A stretch of DNA of 64,000 nt from Nocardia alba NBRC 108234 (GTDB taxonomy: Bacteria; Actinomycetota; Actinomycetes; Mycobacteriales; Mycobacteriaceae), in NCBI RefSeq assembly GCF_001612665.1, contig NZ_BDAX01000002.1, positions 868,001-932,000 of the forward strand, written 5' to 3'. Position numbers and translations under genes: made by a program. The notes beneath the pieces are model-generated. The model searched no databases. It worked only from the letters and a program-made list of their open reading frames with translations, and was not told the DNA's origin. This document shows, in pieces, positions 8,705-17,930 of this stretch (position 1 is its first letter; each line of letters opens with the position of its first letter).

Positions 8705-9982
8705 CTACCGGAGGTCGCTACGGTCACCGACGGGTCGCGGATCGTCCGTGTGGGCGAGAACCCGGCGCAGGTCGGCGGGACCGAGCCCCCGCGACAGACC
8801 GAGCATCATCGTGGCGCAACCGAGTCCGGACAGCAGCAGTCCGGTGGCGAACAGCGCGGGATATCCGGCCAGGTCACCGACGAGACCGGCGGCCATCCCG
8901 GCCACGCCCTGCACGATGACGATCGCGCAGGCGAACAGGGTGTAGTCGCTGCCCGCGTAATCGGATTCGGACGCGTCCATCATGAGCGCGAAAACGGCGA
9001 CGGTGGCGGCACCGCCGAAGACGTGCTCGGCCAGGCTCGCGGCGACCAGCAGTTCGAAGCCACCGAAGCCCAGGGCGGCCACCAGATACAGCGCGATACT
9101 CGCGGTCTGGGTGACACCGCCGATCAGCAGCGCTCGCCGACGCCCGTAACGGAAGGCCAGCCAGCCGCCCACGGCCGCGCCCGCCAGCGCGCCCGCCGAG
9201 GCGAGCACGCCCTTGATCAGGGCGATCTCGCCGAGGTCGAGCCCGGCGTCGGACAGGAAGGGCCCGGTGAGCGCCGCGGCCATCGAGTCACCGAATTTGA
9301 AGGCGCCGATCAGGGCGATGAAAGCGAGAATGCCGGGGCGGCGCAACCGGGTCAACCAGGCGCCGAGCAGCTGCGCGGGCTTCGGCGGCGGCATCCGGTC
9401 CGCGACCGGCTCGCGCATCAGCCACACCGGCACCGTGGTGAGCACGATCAACGCCGCCATCGCCAGGAACAGCGCCCGCCAACCCGCCAGCGCGTACAAC
9501 CACAGCAGCGCGCCGCCGCCGACGATCATTCCGACGCGATAGGCGCCGACCTGGATCCCGTTGCCCAGCCCGCGCTCGCGGGCCCCGAGCAGCCGCACGG
9601 CCAGACCGTCGGTGGCCACGTCCTGGGTCGCCGACAGCAGGTTCACCACCACAATGCCCGCGAACAACCAGCGCAGCGAGGACGACAGATCCAGGCACGC
9701 CAGCACCATCGCGACCGCGGCCGCGAGCAGTTGCAGCACCAGCAGCCAGGTGCGGCGAGTGCCGTAGCGATCCACGGCGGGCGCCCAGAGGAATTTCAGC
9801 GCCCAGGGCGCGAACAGCACCCCCGAAGCACTGATCGCCACCAGTGAATAGCCCGATTCGCGCAACACCACCGGCAGGGCCTGGGTGAAGAAGCCGAACG
9901 GCAGCCCCTGGGCGAAGTACAACGACGACAACAGCGCCAGCGTGCCTACCGTGATCACACCCGGTCGGGTGGTGGTGCTCAT
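8705..9982 (-). CDS. MFS transporter, AmpG/acetyl-CoA-transporter-like
   Basis: 425 residues from ATG 9982, chosen because the protein then begins a few residues before the first membrane helix (TVGTLALLSSLYFAQGLP). Twelve hydrophobic segments are evident. The LYFAQGLPFGFF, VLREsGYSL and APWALKFLWAPAVDRYG pattern is typical of the AmpG/PAT branch of the major facilitator superfamily, whose members import muropeptides or related solutes. Whether this one carries cell-wall fragments is unproven, since no beta-lactamase induction genes lie nearby. It diverges from the phospholipase D gene and ends just beyond the flavoenzyme gene on the opposite strand. Confidence 0.82.
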   Translation of the reverse strand: MSTTTRPGVITVGTLALLSSLYFAQGLPFGFFTQALPVVLRESGYSLVAISASGVLFAPWALKFLWAPAVDRYGTRRTWLLVLQLLAAAVAMVLACLDLSSSLRWLFAGIVVVNLLSATQDVATDGLAVRLLGARERGLGNGIQVGAYRVGMIVGGGALLWLYALAGWRALFLAMAALIVLTTVPVWLMREPVADRMPPPKPAQLLGAWLTRLRRPGILAFIALIGAFKFGDSMAAALTGPFLSDAGLDLGEIALIKGVLASAGALAGAAVGGWLAFRYGRRRALLIGGVTQTASIALYLVAALGFGGFELLVAASLAEHVFGGAATVAVFALMMDASESDYAGSDYTLFACAIVIVQGVAGMAAGLVGDLAGYPALFATGLLLSGLGCATMMLGLSRGLGPADLRRVLAHTDDPRPVGDRSDLR

Positions 9983-10145
9983 GGGCACATCGTCGCAGAG
10001 AGTTCGCGTGGGCACAGCGCACGGACTCGGCGTGATCCGATCTCGGCGGGTGGGCCGCCGTCCGGCCAACCGGGGGGCGACACAGTACTGTGAATCGTTC
10101 ATCTGCGGGGACGGATGGACGGACGGACGAAAGAACTGACTACCT

Positions 10146-11606
10146 ATGCGTGACGAGCAACCGATCCTCACTCCCGGCGAAACCTGCTGGCAGATCGCCG
10201 AGGCGGACCGACTGGCCTGCATCGTCGACGCGGCGGACTACTTCCGCCACGCCAAGTCGGCGATGTTGCAAGCCCGCAAGCGCATCGTGCTGATCGGCTG
10301 GGATTTCGACACCCGGATCAAGTTCGAACCGCACGGGCGAACTCTCGAAGGACCCGATCGGCTGGGCAAATTCCTGTCCTGGCTGCCGCGGCACCGGCCG
10401 GACCTCGAGATCTATCTCCTGAAGTGGAACGTCGGCGCGTTCACCGCGATGGGCCGCGGGATGACACCGATCTTCGTGGTCAACTGGATGACCGATCGCC
10501 GCCTGCACTTCGAGATGGACGCCGCGCACCCGATCGGCTCGGCACATCATCAGAAGATCGTGGTGATCGATGACCGACTCGCGTTCTGTGGCGGCATCGA
10601 CATGACGGTCGATCGCTGGGACACCGGCGACCACCGCGACGACAACCATTTCCGAACCGAACCCAACGGCAACAGCTACGGCCCCTGGCACGATGCGACC
10701 ACCGCCGTCGACGGGGCCGCGGCGAAAGCCATCGGCGAGTTGGCTCGCGCCCGGTGGAAGTCGGCCACCGGGCGGGAACTGGACGCGGTCGGTGAGATCG
10801 CCGGCGACGCACCGTGGCCGGAAGGTCTGGAGCCGACGATGCGATCCGTCGACGTCGGTATCGCGCGGACGCTGCCCGAACTCGCCGACCGGGCCGAGGT
10901 TCGCGAGATCGAGGCGCTGTATCTGGCGGCGATCGCGGGCGCCACCGCGTCGCTCTACATCGAGAGCCAATACCTCGCCTCGCGCACGCTCGCGGAGGCG
11001 ATCGCGGCCCGCCTGCGCGAGCCGAACGGCCCCGAGATCGTGCTGGTGCTCCCTCGCAACGCCGACGGCTGGCTCGAGCAGCAGGCCATGGACGGCGCCC
11101 GCCGCCGACTGCTGCACCTGCTGTGGAAGGCGGACACCGAGAACCGGCTGGGCGTCTACTATCCGGTCACCACCGGCGGTGCGCCCATCTACGTCCATGC
11201 CAAGGTGCTGGTGATGGACGACCGCCTGCTGCGGGTGGGGTCGTCGAATCTCAACAACCGTTCGATGGGATTCGACACCGAGTGCGATCTGGCCGTCGAG
11301 GTCACCGCCGCCACCGCCGACGGCGCGCGTCTGCGCGAGACCATCCTCGACATCCGGCGCACGTTGATCTGCGAACATCTCGACGCCGAACCCGCGAAGT
11401 TCGACGCCACGCTCGCCGAAACGTCCTCGCTGGTGCGCACCATCGAGACGCTGCGCGGCGACGGCCGCTCCCTGCGACGCTTCGAACCGGAGACCGTCGA
11501 AAACGAGGACAGCCCCCTCGCGGAGAACGACCTGATGGACCCCGAGCGCACCCCGAAGCGACTGTGGGACACCCTGTTCGCGCGCAGCAGCGAACGCCAC
11601 AGCTGA
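10146..11606 (+). CDS. Phospholipase D family protein with two HKD motifs
   Basis: 486 residues. Two HxKx4D motifs are present: HQKIVVID (His135, Lys137) and HAKVLVMD at about residue 350, the latter followed by GSSNLNNRSMGFDTE as in bona fide phospholipase D enzymes. The two half-sites form one catalytic centre in the family. No signal peptide is seen, so it is probably cytoplasmic or membrane-associated. Expected reaction: hydrolysis or transfer of the phosphatidyl group, comparable to bacterial PLD and cardiolipin synthases; two-domain proteins lacking membrane helices are more often PLD. It stands alone between a divergent transporter and a lipoprotein gene. Confidence 0.9.
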   Translation: MRDEQPILTPGETCWQIAEADRLACIVDAADYFRHAKSAMLQARKRIVLIGWDFDTRIKFEPHGRTLEGPDRLGKFLSWLPRHRPDLEIYLLKWNVGAFTAMGRGMTPIFVVNWMTDRRLHFEMDAAHPIGSAHHQKIVVIDDRLAFCGGIDMTVDRWDTGDHRDDNHFRTEPNGNSYGPWHDATTAVDGAAAKAIGELARARWKSATGRELDAVGEIAGDAPWPEGLEPTMRSVDVGIARTLPELADRAEVREIEALYLAAIAGATASLYIESQYLASRTLAEAIAARLREPNGPEIVLVLPRNADGWLEQQAMDGARRRLLHLLWKADTENRLGVYYPVTTGGAPIYVHAKVLVMDDRLLRVGSSNLNNRSMGFDTECDLAVEVTAATADGARLRETILDIRRTLICEHLDAEPAKFDATLAETSSLVRTIETLRGDGRSLRRFEPETVENEDSPLAENDLMDPERTPKRLWDTLFARSSERHS

Positions 11607-11719
11607 TCGCGGAGTGGTACCTACCTAGTGGTCCGAATCGCGGCTGAGACGTAGCTGCGCGGTTTCGGAGGCGCGCCGACACTGGCAGGCGATCGAACAG
11701 CGGGCTTAGTCTCGAAGGC

Positions 11720-12784
11720 ATGGAGTTCGGCACCGGGGTGCTTCTTGTGACGTCCGGCTTGGCCTGCGCTTTGCTGTGCGGTTGTGCGCCCGACGAACGG
11801 TCCGAGCAGGCACCCATTCGCACCGGCGTGTCCGGCGGCGACTCCACCGTCACCGAGAACCTCGAAGCCCCGTGGTCGATTGCCTTCCACGGCTCTTCCG
11901 CGCTGGTGAGCGAACGAGACAGCGCCCGCATCCTCGAGATCGGCGCCGACGGAACACACTACGAGGTGGGAGTCGTCGACGATGTCGAGGCGTCCGGCGA
12001 GGGCGGTCTGCTCGGCATAGCGGTGCGCGAGGAGCAACTGTTCGCCTACTACACCACCGGGCGCGACAATCGCATCGACAGATTCGACCTCACCGGAGCG
12101 CCCGGCGCTCTCGTTCTCGGCAGCGGCACAACGATTCTCACCGGCCTGCCCGCGGCCGCCACCCACAACGGCGGCCGAATCGCCTTCGGACCCGACGCGA
12201 TGCTGTACGCCACGGTCGGCGATGCGGGCAACCGACCGACGGCCCAGGATCGCGCGTCCCTCGGCGGAAAGATCCTGCGCATGACACCGGACGGACGAGC
12301 ACCCGCCGACAACCCCATCCCGGGATCACTCGTCTACAGCTACGGCCACCGGAACCCGCAGGGCATCACCTGGGCCCCGGACGGTCGGATGTTCGCGAGC
12401 GAATTCGGCCAGAACACCTGGGACGAGCTCAATCTCATCGAGCCCGGCGGCAATTACGGATGGCCCGAGGTCGAAGGCATCGCCGGGCGGCCGGGTTTCA
12501 TCGACCCCGTTCAACAGTGGAAACCGTCCGAGGCCAGCCCCAGCGGGATGACGAATATCGACGGGTTCGTCTATCTCACGAATCTGCGCGGTGAACGACT
12601 GCGTCGAATCCCGCTCGACGACCCCGCCAGCTCCACCGAGCTCCTCAACGGCGCGTACGGGCGTCTGCGCGATGTCGCCGTCGCACCGGACGGGTCGCTG
12701 TGGCTGCTGTCGAACAACACCGACGGCCGCGGCGACCCTGCCGCCGGCGACGACCGCATCGTCCGCCTCGAACTCGACAACTGA
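11720..12784 (+). CDS. Glucose/sorbosone dehydrogenase-like beta-propeller lipoprotein
   Basis: 354 residues. The N-terminus is a lipoprotein signal ending in LLCGC (Cys about residue 17), so the mature protein should be anchored outside the membrane. The body is a six-bladed PQQ-dependent sugar-dehydrogenase propeller: LEAPWSIAF, GGLLGIAV, HNGGRIAFGPD, LGGKILRMTPDG, YGHRNPQGI and EFGQNTWDELN are recognised family blocks. Family members oxidise aldoses with PQQ bound by a His/Arg set; here the His of HNGG and the HRN block are retained. Actinobacterial members often have no known physiological substrate, so the electron acceptor and role remain open. Confidence 0.87.
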   Translation: MEFGTGVLLVTSGLACALLCGCAPDERSEQAPIRTGVSGGDSTVTENLEAPWSIAFHGSSALVSERDSARILEIGADGTHYEVGVVDDVEASGEGGLLGIAVREEQLFAYYTTGRDNRIDRFDLTGAPGALVLGSGTTILTGLPAAATHNGGRIAFGPDAMLYATVGDAGNRPTAQDRASLGGKILRMTPDGRAPADNPIPGSLVYSYGHRNPQGITWAPDGRMFASEFGQNTWDELNLIEPGGNYGWPEVEGIAGRPGFIDPVQQWKPSEASPSGMTNIDGFVYLTNLRGERLRRIPLDDPASSTELLNGAYGRLRDVAVAPDGSLWLLSNNTDGRGDPAAGDDRIVRLELDN

Positions 12785-13140
12785 ACGACGCCGACGAAAT
12801 CGACGGTCCCACAAGCACTCACCGCTGTGGACGCAGCACCAGCACGGTGATCTCGCTCGGCGCCCACGAGCGCGGCCGGCGTGATCGGGCAGGGCCGACA
12901 GCTCGTACGCGCCGAGCAGGTGCATCGGTACACCTGACACGGCGAGACCGGGGGCGGGATCGTTACACGCTCGATCAGATGCCGTCGAAGGTGACCTCGT
13001 CACGGCGGAACTCTCCCAGATCGCCTGATCGGTCACATGCGCGAAAGAAGCGGCGTCCCATAGCGCCACCCACCCACTGCCGGTGTCGGCGACAGCGCTG
13101 AACTCGATGACGGAAGTTGTTGTCATACAACCATTTCAGC
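12785..13140. other. Gene-poor stretch, possibly decayed coding DNA
   Basis: No convincing gene. On the minus strand a frame beginning at 13126 (MTTTSVIEFSAVADTG...) looks protein-like for about 50 residues but then drifts into Arg/Cys-rich shadow sequence over the dehydrogenase gene. A different minus-strand frame ends at 12819 with WAPSEITVLVLRPQR, which looks like a natural C-terminus. This pattern suggests the frameshifted remains of an older minus-strand gene. No family is recognisable. Confidence 0.3.
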
Positions 13141-13153
13141 AGGAGGAACCGAC

Positions 13154-13449
13154 ACGACCCGCAATTACCACTTCTGCGTAGAGGTCGACGGCGATCAAAC
13201 GGTGTCCACGCAGTCGAGTGCACGCGGAAAGGGTGGCGAGCATCCGACGTTGCCGAGGTGGTCGCAATGCCCGGCGGGTTGAGGGCGGCGTTCGGCCGGG
13301 ATTCGCACTGTTCTCCAGCCGTGGTGGACGCCGCAGAGGCGAGGCGGCGGGCTAGAGCGGGCGTGTCACATGCCGGGCCTGAGACCGCGAAACCTGTCGT
13401 ACCCATCGAGTACGTTCTCGACGGGGATCTTCTCTACGTCGCACTCTGA
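13154..13449 (+). pseudogene. Possible broken small gene with ACG at the start position
   Basis: A perfect AGGAGG (13141-13146) lies 7 bases before an ACG codon at 13154, which opens TTRNYHFCVEVDGDQ and stops at 13280-13282. From about 13235, frame 1 takes over with SDVAEVVAMPGGLRAAFG and reads on to IEYVLDGDLLYVAL and a stop at 13447-13449. One frameshift would join the two into a protein of about 97 residues. A mutated ATG plus a frameshift fits gene decay; sequencing error or a non-coding coincidence cannot be excluded. No family is recognised. Confidence 0.28.
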
Positions 13450-13483
13450 CAACGCATTCCGTAGCTGAAACAAGGAGAGAATC

Positions 13484-13912
13484 ATGTGGAGGACCGAATA
13501 CAGCGCCACCACCGATCTGCCCGTGCGTGCCGTGTGGGAGGCGTTGCGCGACATCCACACCGGCGCTGTACCCAACGGCGGGGGTGACCAGTTCGAGATC
13601 CACGGCCCGTACGAGGTGGGTACGGAGCTGTCGGTGACACCGCAGGGCCAGGACACTTTCCGGTCGACGATCATCGAACTCGACGAGGACAGGGTCTACG
13701 CGGACCGCACCGAATACAACGGCCTTCACCTCACCTTCCGGCACAGCTTCCAGGCCGGCGACGGTAAGCTCACGGTCAGCCACGAACTGATCATCGAGGG
13801 GTCGGCCGCGGACGAGGTCGGGCCAGAGCTCGGCCCGCAGATCAGCGAAGACTTCCCGACGGCTATGCAGTCACTGTTCGAGATCGCCGCGGGCTCCCAG
13901 TCGAGCAGGTGA
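13484..13912 (+). CDS. SRPBCC family protein
   Basis: 142 residues with an AAGGAGAG site just upstream of the ATG. The start TEYSATTDLPVRAVWEALRDIHTG, the alternating strands and the C-terminal helix FPTAMQSLFEIAAG fit the START/Bet v1-like SRPBCC fold, which has a hydrophobic ligand pocket. No catalytic residues can be assigned. It ends 1 base before the next gene begins and may form a pair with the glycosylase, although a functional link is not obvious. Confidence 0.72.
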   Translation: MWRTEYSATTDLPVRAVWEALRDIHTGAVPNGGGDQFEIHGPYEVGTELSVTPQGQDTFRSTIIELDEDRVYADRTEYNGLHLTFRHSFQAGDGKLTVSHELIIEGSAADEVGPELGPQISEDFPTAMQSLFEIAAGSQSSR

Positions 13913-13913
13913 C

Positions 13914-14837
13914 ATGAACAACACTCGCGCGAAAGATCTTCCGCCCTCGTCGCGAATCGACGTTCGGCAGGGGAATATCTCGGTCTCGGGCCGGTTCTCC
14001 CTTGCCGAGTCGATCAACTTCGGTTTCGGTGCCCGCCAGGCCGAGGCGGGCAAGCAGGTGATGCGGTTGGCGTTCGTCACCGACAGCTACGACGATCACA
14101 CTGCCGTGCTGGTGTCGCAACCCGCGGCCGATAGCATCCATGTCGAGGTCGTCGCCGCTTCCGATCCAGGCCGGGCCCTTCAGCAGGTCGCCCGTATGCT
14201 CTCGATCGATATCGACGGCACCGGGTGGGATGAGCTGGGACGCGACGATCAGCTCATCGGTGCATTGCAGGCTGCCCGGCCGGGCCTGCGCCCGCCACTG
14301 TTTCACTCCGCGTACGAGGCCACCGCCTGGGCGGTGTTGTCCGCCCGCCGGCCGGCGGCGGCGATGGCCGCGCTGCGTGATCGTCTTTCCGAAGCGCACG
14401 GCGCGAGCTTCGACATCGCCGGTGAGACTCTGCACGCGTTTCCCACCCCCGAACAATTGGTGCGAGTCAACTCCTTCCCAGGGCTGCCCGAGGAGAAACT
14501 GCAACGATTGCACGGCGTGGCGCGCTGGGCGCTGGAGGGCAAGCTGGACACAGAATGGCTGCGCACAGTCGATCCGGTCGAAGCTCAACGAGGTATCCAG
14601 GAAATCAAGGGGATCGGCCCTTTCTACAGCATGCTCGTCGTGGTGCGAGCACTCGGCCACACCGATGTTCTGGCCGAGGGAGAGCCCCGATCACTGGCGA
14701 CCCTCGGGCGCGTCCTCGGTCGGCCCGGACCGGTAGACCAGCGGGAGTTGGCAGCCCTTGCCGAATCCTGGCGACCATGGCGGACGTGGGCGACAGTCGC
14801 AATCCGTGCGGCCGGCAACCGTTTGGCAGGGCCGTAA
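13914..14837 (+). CDS. AlkA-like DNA-3-methyladenine glycosylase (HhH-GPD superfamily)
   Basis: 307 residues. The helix-hairpin-helix block EIKGIGPFYSMLVVVRALG is clear and is preceded by the usual FPTPEQLVR and FPGLPEEKLQRLHGVARWALEG helices. Family members excise alkylated bases from DNA. At the position where E. coli AlkA has its catalytic Asp, this protein reads TDVLAEGEPR, i.e. Glu rather than Asp; a Glu-containing actinobacterial subfamily is plausible but activity should not be assumed. The first 100 residues resemble the N-terminal AlkA domain only loosely. It starts just after the SRPBCC gene. Confidence 0.78.
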   Translation: MNNTRAKDLPPSSRIDVRQGNISVSGRFSLAESINFGFGARQAEAGKQVMRLAFVTDSYDDHTAVLVSQPAADSIHVEVVAASDPGRALQQVARMLSIDIDGTGWDELGRDDQLIGALQAARPGLRPPLFHSAYEATAWAVLSARRPAAAMAALRDRLSEAHGASFDIAGETLHAFPTPEQLVRVNSFPGLPEEKLQRLHGVARWALEGKLDTEWLRTVDPVEAQRGIQEIKGIGPFYSMLVVVRALGHTDVLAEGEPRSLATLGRVLGRPGPVDQRELAALAESWRPWRTWATVAIRAAGNRLAGP

Positions 14838-15230
14838 TCCAACTCGGTCCGGACTCACCCTCGCCGGTACTCGAGCAGCGCCCTGGCCGCCTCATCGGTG
14901 GTCAGGGTCGCCGAGCGGTTCTCGGTCGACATTTCCAGCAGCCCGGCACTGCGCCTTCGACGGCGCCCGCTCGATCCCGCGACCTGCTCGACGAAGGTCT
15001 GACGCAGACAGCATGCCACCACACCCACCCGCGCCCTATTTTCAGCAGGGGCAGAGCCTCGACCACTGGATCACCGAGTACTGGCCGCGATCGCCGAACT
15101 GTACGACCACCACGAATTGCGAGTGCCCGCCGAACTCGTCCGCTGATATGGATTTCACGCTTCCGGTGTCAGAACCCATTCTGATGACGGGTCTCAAGCA
15201 TGATGGGGGGATGGCCGAGATGGTGAATGT
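14838..15230. other. Intergenic region with short coding remnants
   Basis: About 390 bases without a full gene. On the minus strand 14855-14932 encodes 25 residues (MSTENRSATLTTDEAARALL and 5 more), well formed but without a strong ribosome site. On the plus strand a frame ending at the stop 15144-15146 reads LDHRVLAAIAELYDHHELRVPAELVR with strong GC bias at third positions, like the tail of a lost gene. Neither belongs to a family I recognise. Confidence 0.3.
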
Positions 15231-15926
15231 ATGCGTGCCCTGCTGATTCTGGTTGTGGTGCTGGCGATCGGGTTGGTGGTGGGCGATCGGGTCGCGGTGG
15301 TGTTGGCGCAGAACGAGATCGGGCGCGCGGTTGCCGCCGAGTATGACCTCGCGCAGCGACCGGGGGTCGAGATCGCCGGGTTTCCGTTCCTGACCCAGGT
15401 CGTCGGCGGTACCTATCACGACATCGACATCCGGATCGGCGACTGGAGTGGGCAGAACATTTCGGTCCATGATCTCGATGTCGCGCTGACCGATGTCTCC
15501 GCGCCGCTGAACGACCTGATCGAGAACCGCACGTCGAATCTTGTCGCGGCTACGGCGACCGCGACGGCTGTGGTCCCCTACGACGTTGTGCTGGGTTTCG
15601 CGCCGGAGAACGTGGAGTCGATCTCCGACAGCCCGCAGGGGCTGCGCGTCACCGGGAAGTTCGCGGTGGCGGGGATGTCGGTGCCCGCGACGGTTTTCGT
15701 CACCGTCGCACCGACCGACGCGGGCATCGAGGTCGTCCCGGTCTCGGTCCAGGCCGCAGCGGGCGGACCGACGCTCTCGCTGGCCTTGCTGCGCCAGTCA
15801 CTGACCTTCGTCGTGCCGCTCCAAGCGCTGCCGCTCGGTGCACGTCTGACCGCCATCACGCCGGGCGCCGATGGTCTGCACGCCACCGCCGTCGCCCACA
15901 ACGTGCGTTTCGACGACCTTCCGTGA
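15231..15926 (+). CDS. LmeA-type phospholipid-binding protein (DUF2993)
   Basis: 231 residues. A single N-terminal hydrophobic helix (ALLILVVVLAIGLVVGDRVAVVLA) serves as a signal or anchor, followed by a DUF2993 domain with the family landmarks RPGVEIAGFPFLTQVVGGTYHDIDI and a C-terminal LQALPLGARLTAITPGADGLHATA. In mycobacteria LmeA binds phosphatidylinositol species and affects lipomannan elongation in the periplasm. A role in envelope lipoglycan assembly is therefore likely, consistent with a mycolic-acid actinobacterium. The gene stands alone just before the PE-PPE domain gene. Confidence 0.88.
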   Translation: MRALLILVVVLAIGLVVGDRVAVVLAQNEIGRAVAAEYDLAQRPGVEIAGFPFLTQVVGGTYHDIDIRIGDWSGQNISVHDLDVALTDVSAPLNDLIENRTSNLVAATATATAVVPYDVVLGFAPENVESISDSPQGLRVTGKFAVAGMSVPATVFVTVAPTDAGIEVVPVSVQAAAGGPTLSLALLRQSLTFVVPLQALPLGARLTAITPGADGLHATAVAHNVRFDDLP

Positions 15927-15999
15927 CACTCTCCGTTCTAGAGCACAGTCCGCCAGAATTGCCCTGACCGCGCACTTCCTCCCATCGAAGGGGTAGTCA

Positions 16000-17343
16000 A
16001 TGACGCAGGCGTCGAAGAAATACATTGCCGATTCACCCGCCGTCGCGGCCGGATTCGGCGGCCACCATCGCTGGCGTACGGCGGTCCGCGATGGCGTGTC
16101 CGTTGCGGTACTGACGACGCTGGGCCTGAGTTGGTTCAAGGCACAGGCTTTCGGCACGGTGGCGTTGGCGACGACAGCGCTGATCGTTCCGGGAACCGGT
16201 ACCAGCGATCCCGCGGTGGCGCACAACTTCGAAAGCAACGCGTACCAGAACTTCATCGATCCCGGCGCGCGAGGTTGCACGGACAACGACTGCCCCGGCG
16301 TGACTTTCGTTCCCGTCCCCTACGACGCGGCGCTGTGGCCGGTCATCTCGTCGAAAGGTCCGGACGCGTCGTCCGCGAAGTGGGACGCCTCGGTGCTCGA
16401 CGGGGTGAGGAACCTCGACACCGTCACAACGCGCGTCCTGGATTCGGATCCGGACGGCGCGATCGTCATCTTCGGATACTCACAGGGCGCGACCGTGTCC
16501 AGTACGGAGAAGGCCGCCGCGTCCGGGCTCGCACAGGCGGACAAGGACCGTCTGTCGTTCGTGCTCATCGCGAACCCGAACCGGCCCAACGGGGGGATCA
16601 TCGAACGGCCGGTGCGTTTCGGTCACCTCCCGATCGCCGATATCGGTTTCGGCCCGCCCACCCCCACCGATACCGGCATCCGGACCACGGATGTCGCGAT
16701 GCAGTACGACGGCATCGCGGACTTTCCGGCGTATCCACTCAATGTGCTCGCCACCACGAATGCCGTGCTGGGCACTCTGCTGATCCACCCGTCATACCTA
16801 CAGCCCAAAGGCGACGGCGCGGGCAGCCAACCCAAGACGGGCGCGACCATCTACGGATACCCGAACCTCTCGGACTTCCTCGCGCAACAGAACTGCGCCA
16901 CGCATCCCGAGAACTGCCAGCACCACGGCGACACGATCTACTTTTCCCTGCCCAACCCGAAAGGAACACTGCCACTGCTGTATCCATTGCGCGCACTCGG
17001 GAAGCACACGAACAACTCGGCGGTGACAGAACCCGCTGCCGCCCTGTTGGAGCCGACGCTGCGGGTACTGATCGAAACGGGATACGACCGCATGGACTAC
17101 TCGACACCCACGCCATGGCGGTTCGACCAACCACTGAACCCGGACAAGACCGCCCGACTGCCTGCCGAACTCCCCCTCGCCATCGAGCAGGGCATCGCCG
17201 ATGCCGCTGCGGCGATCGAGAATCCATCACATCACGCGGACCGCACACTCCCGCTGGACGCGATAGTGGCCAATGTCGAGGATCTGCTGCCGCCGAACCC
17301 GGCGACACCTCTCGTGCGTGCGCTGCTCACTCCGACGGGCTAG
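16000..17343 (+). CDS. PE-PPE C-terminal domain protein (serine hydrolase fold)
   Basis: 447 residues with an AAGGGG site upstream. After a short N-terminus and a hydrophobic segment (about 35-65) comes the PE-PPE (PF08237) alpha/beta hydrolase domain: nucleophile elbow FGYSQGATVSS, then IANPNRPNGGIIERP, DGIADFPAYPLN and HGDTIYFSLP, all family landmarks. It lacks the PE or PPE N-terminal domain, as do the Nocardia/Rhodococcus relatives. Mycobacterial relatives have esterase/lipase activity at the cell surface. Its last 17 bases overlap the 3' end of the convergent TetR gene. Confidence 0.87.
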   Translation: MTQASKKYIADSPAVAAGFGGHHRWRTAVRDGVSVAVLTTLGLSWFKAQAFGTVALATTALIVPGTGTSDPAVAHNFESNAYQNFIDPGARGCTDNDCPGVTFVPVPYDAALWPVISSKGPDASSAKWDASVLDGVRNLDTVTTRVLDSDPDGAIVIFGYSQGATVSSTEKAAASGLAQADKDRLSFVLIANPNRPNGGIIERPVRFGHLPIADIGFGPPTPTDTGIRTTDVAMQYDGIADFPAYPLNVLATTNAVLGTLLIHPSYLQPKGDGAGSQPKTGATIYGYPNLSDFLAQQNCATHPENCQHHGDTIYFSLPNPKGTLPLLYPLRALGKHTNNSAVTEPAAALLEPTLRVLIETGYDRMDYSTPTPWRFDQPLNPDKTARLPAELPLAIEQGIADAAAAIENPSHHADRTLPLDAIVANVEDLLPPNPATPLVRALLTPTG

Positions 17344-17914
17344 GCCTCGGGGGCTCGAGGAGCCTGATGAGATTGGTCCCCGCGTCATCGAGCGGCCGCA
17401 GGGATTTCTCGCTGCGGCATCGAATGATCGCGCCTTCGATCGTGCTGACGATCACGCTACCGATCGACGATGCCGCGGTGGAGTCCATGCCCGTCGATAC
17501 CAAGAAGTCGGCCAGGCGACGGGTCCAGTCGGCGAAGACAGTGGCCGCCGCCGCTTGGACGCTCGGCGAGTCGGCGCCGCTCTGCGCGGCGGCCACGATC
17601 GGGCACCCGGCGGTGAACGATGACGTGTCGAGAATCCGTTTCCAGACCTCCACCAAGCCGGCGACAACCTGCGCCGGTGACGACGATTCGGCGATCAGCG
17701 CGTCGATCGTCGCACTGATCTGCTGCCCGGCCCGCAGCGTCGCCTGTTCCATGAGTTCGTTTTTGCCGCCGGGAAAGTGCAGATAGATCGAGCCGCGGGC
17801 GGTCTTGCTGTGGGCGAGCAGGTCGGCCAGCCCGGTCGCCGCGACTCCGTGTTCGCGCATCAGGAGTATCGCGCTGCGGATGAGGCGTTCGCGTGGACCC
17901 GCCACTGTGTTCAT
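17327..17914 (-). CDS. TetR family transcriptional regulator
   Basis: 195 residues from ATG 17914 preceded by GGAAGGG. The N-terminal helix-turn-helix (REHGVAATGLADLLAHSKTARGSIYLHFPGGKNEL) is typical TetR; the C-terminal ligand domain (TFADWTRRLADFLV) resembles the YcdC/LmrA-like group with a Cys in AGCPIVAAAQ. It diverges from a thioesterase gene with two palindromes in between, so it most likely represses itself and that gene. Confidence 0.92.
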   Translation of the reverse strand: MNTVAGPRERLIRSAILLMREHGVAATGLADLLAHSKTARGSIYLHFPGGKNELMEQATLRAGQQISATIDALIAESSSPAQVVAGLVEVWKRILDTSSFTAGCPIVAAAQSGADSPSVQAAAATVFADWTRRLADFLVSTGMDSTAASSIGSVIVSTIEGAIIRCRSEKSLRPLDDAGTNLIRLLEPPRPSPSE

Positions 17915-17930
17915 CGACAACCCTTCCGCA

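Noticed and set aside
8682..8707. AGCCCG/CGGGCT stem after the flavoenzyme gene as a terminator
   Set aside because: Only six base pairs around a 14-base loop, too weak to claim.
10111..10133. Short GGAC-type direct repeats upstream of the phospholipase D gene
   Set aside because: Only a few copies of a four-base unit, with no conserved spacing; easily chance in this base composition.
12326..13126. Minus-strand frame of 266 codons starting MTTTSVIEF
   Set aside because: The first 50 residues look plausible, but the rest is antisense to the sugar dehydrogenase gene and Arg-rich. Kept only as a possible remnant.
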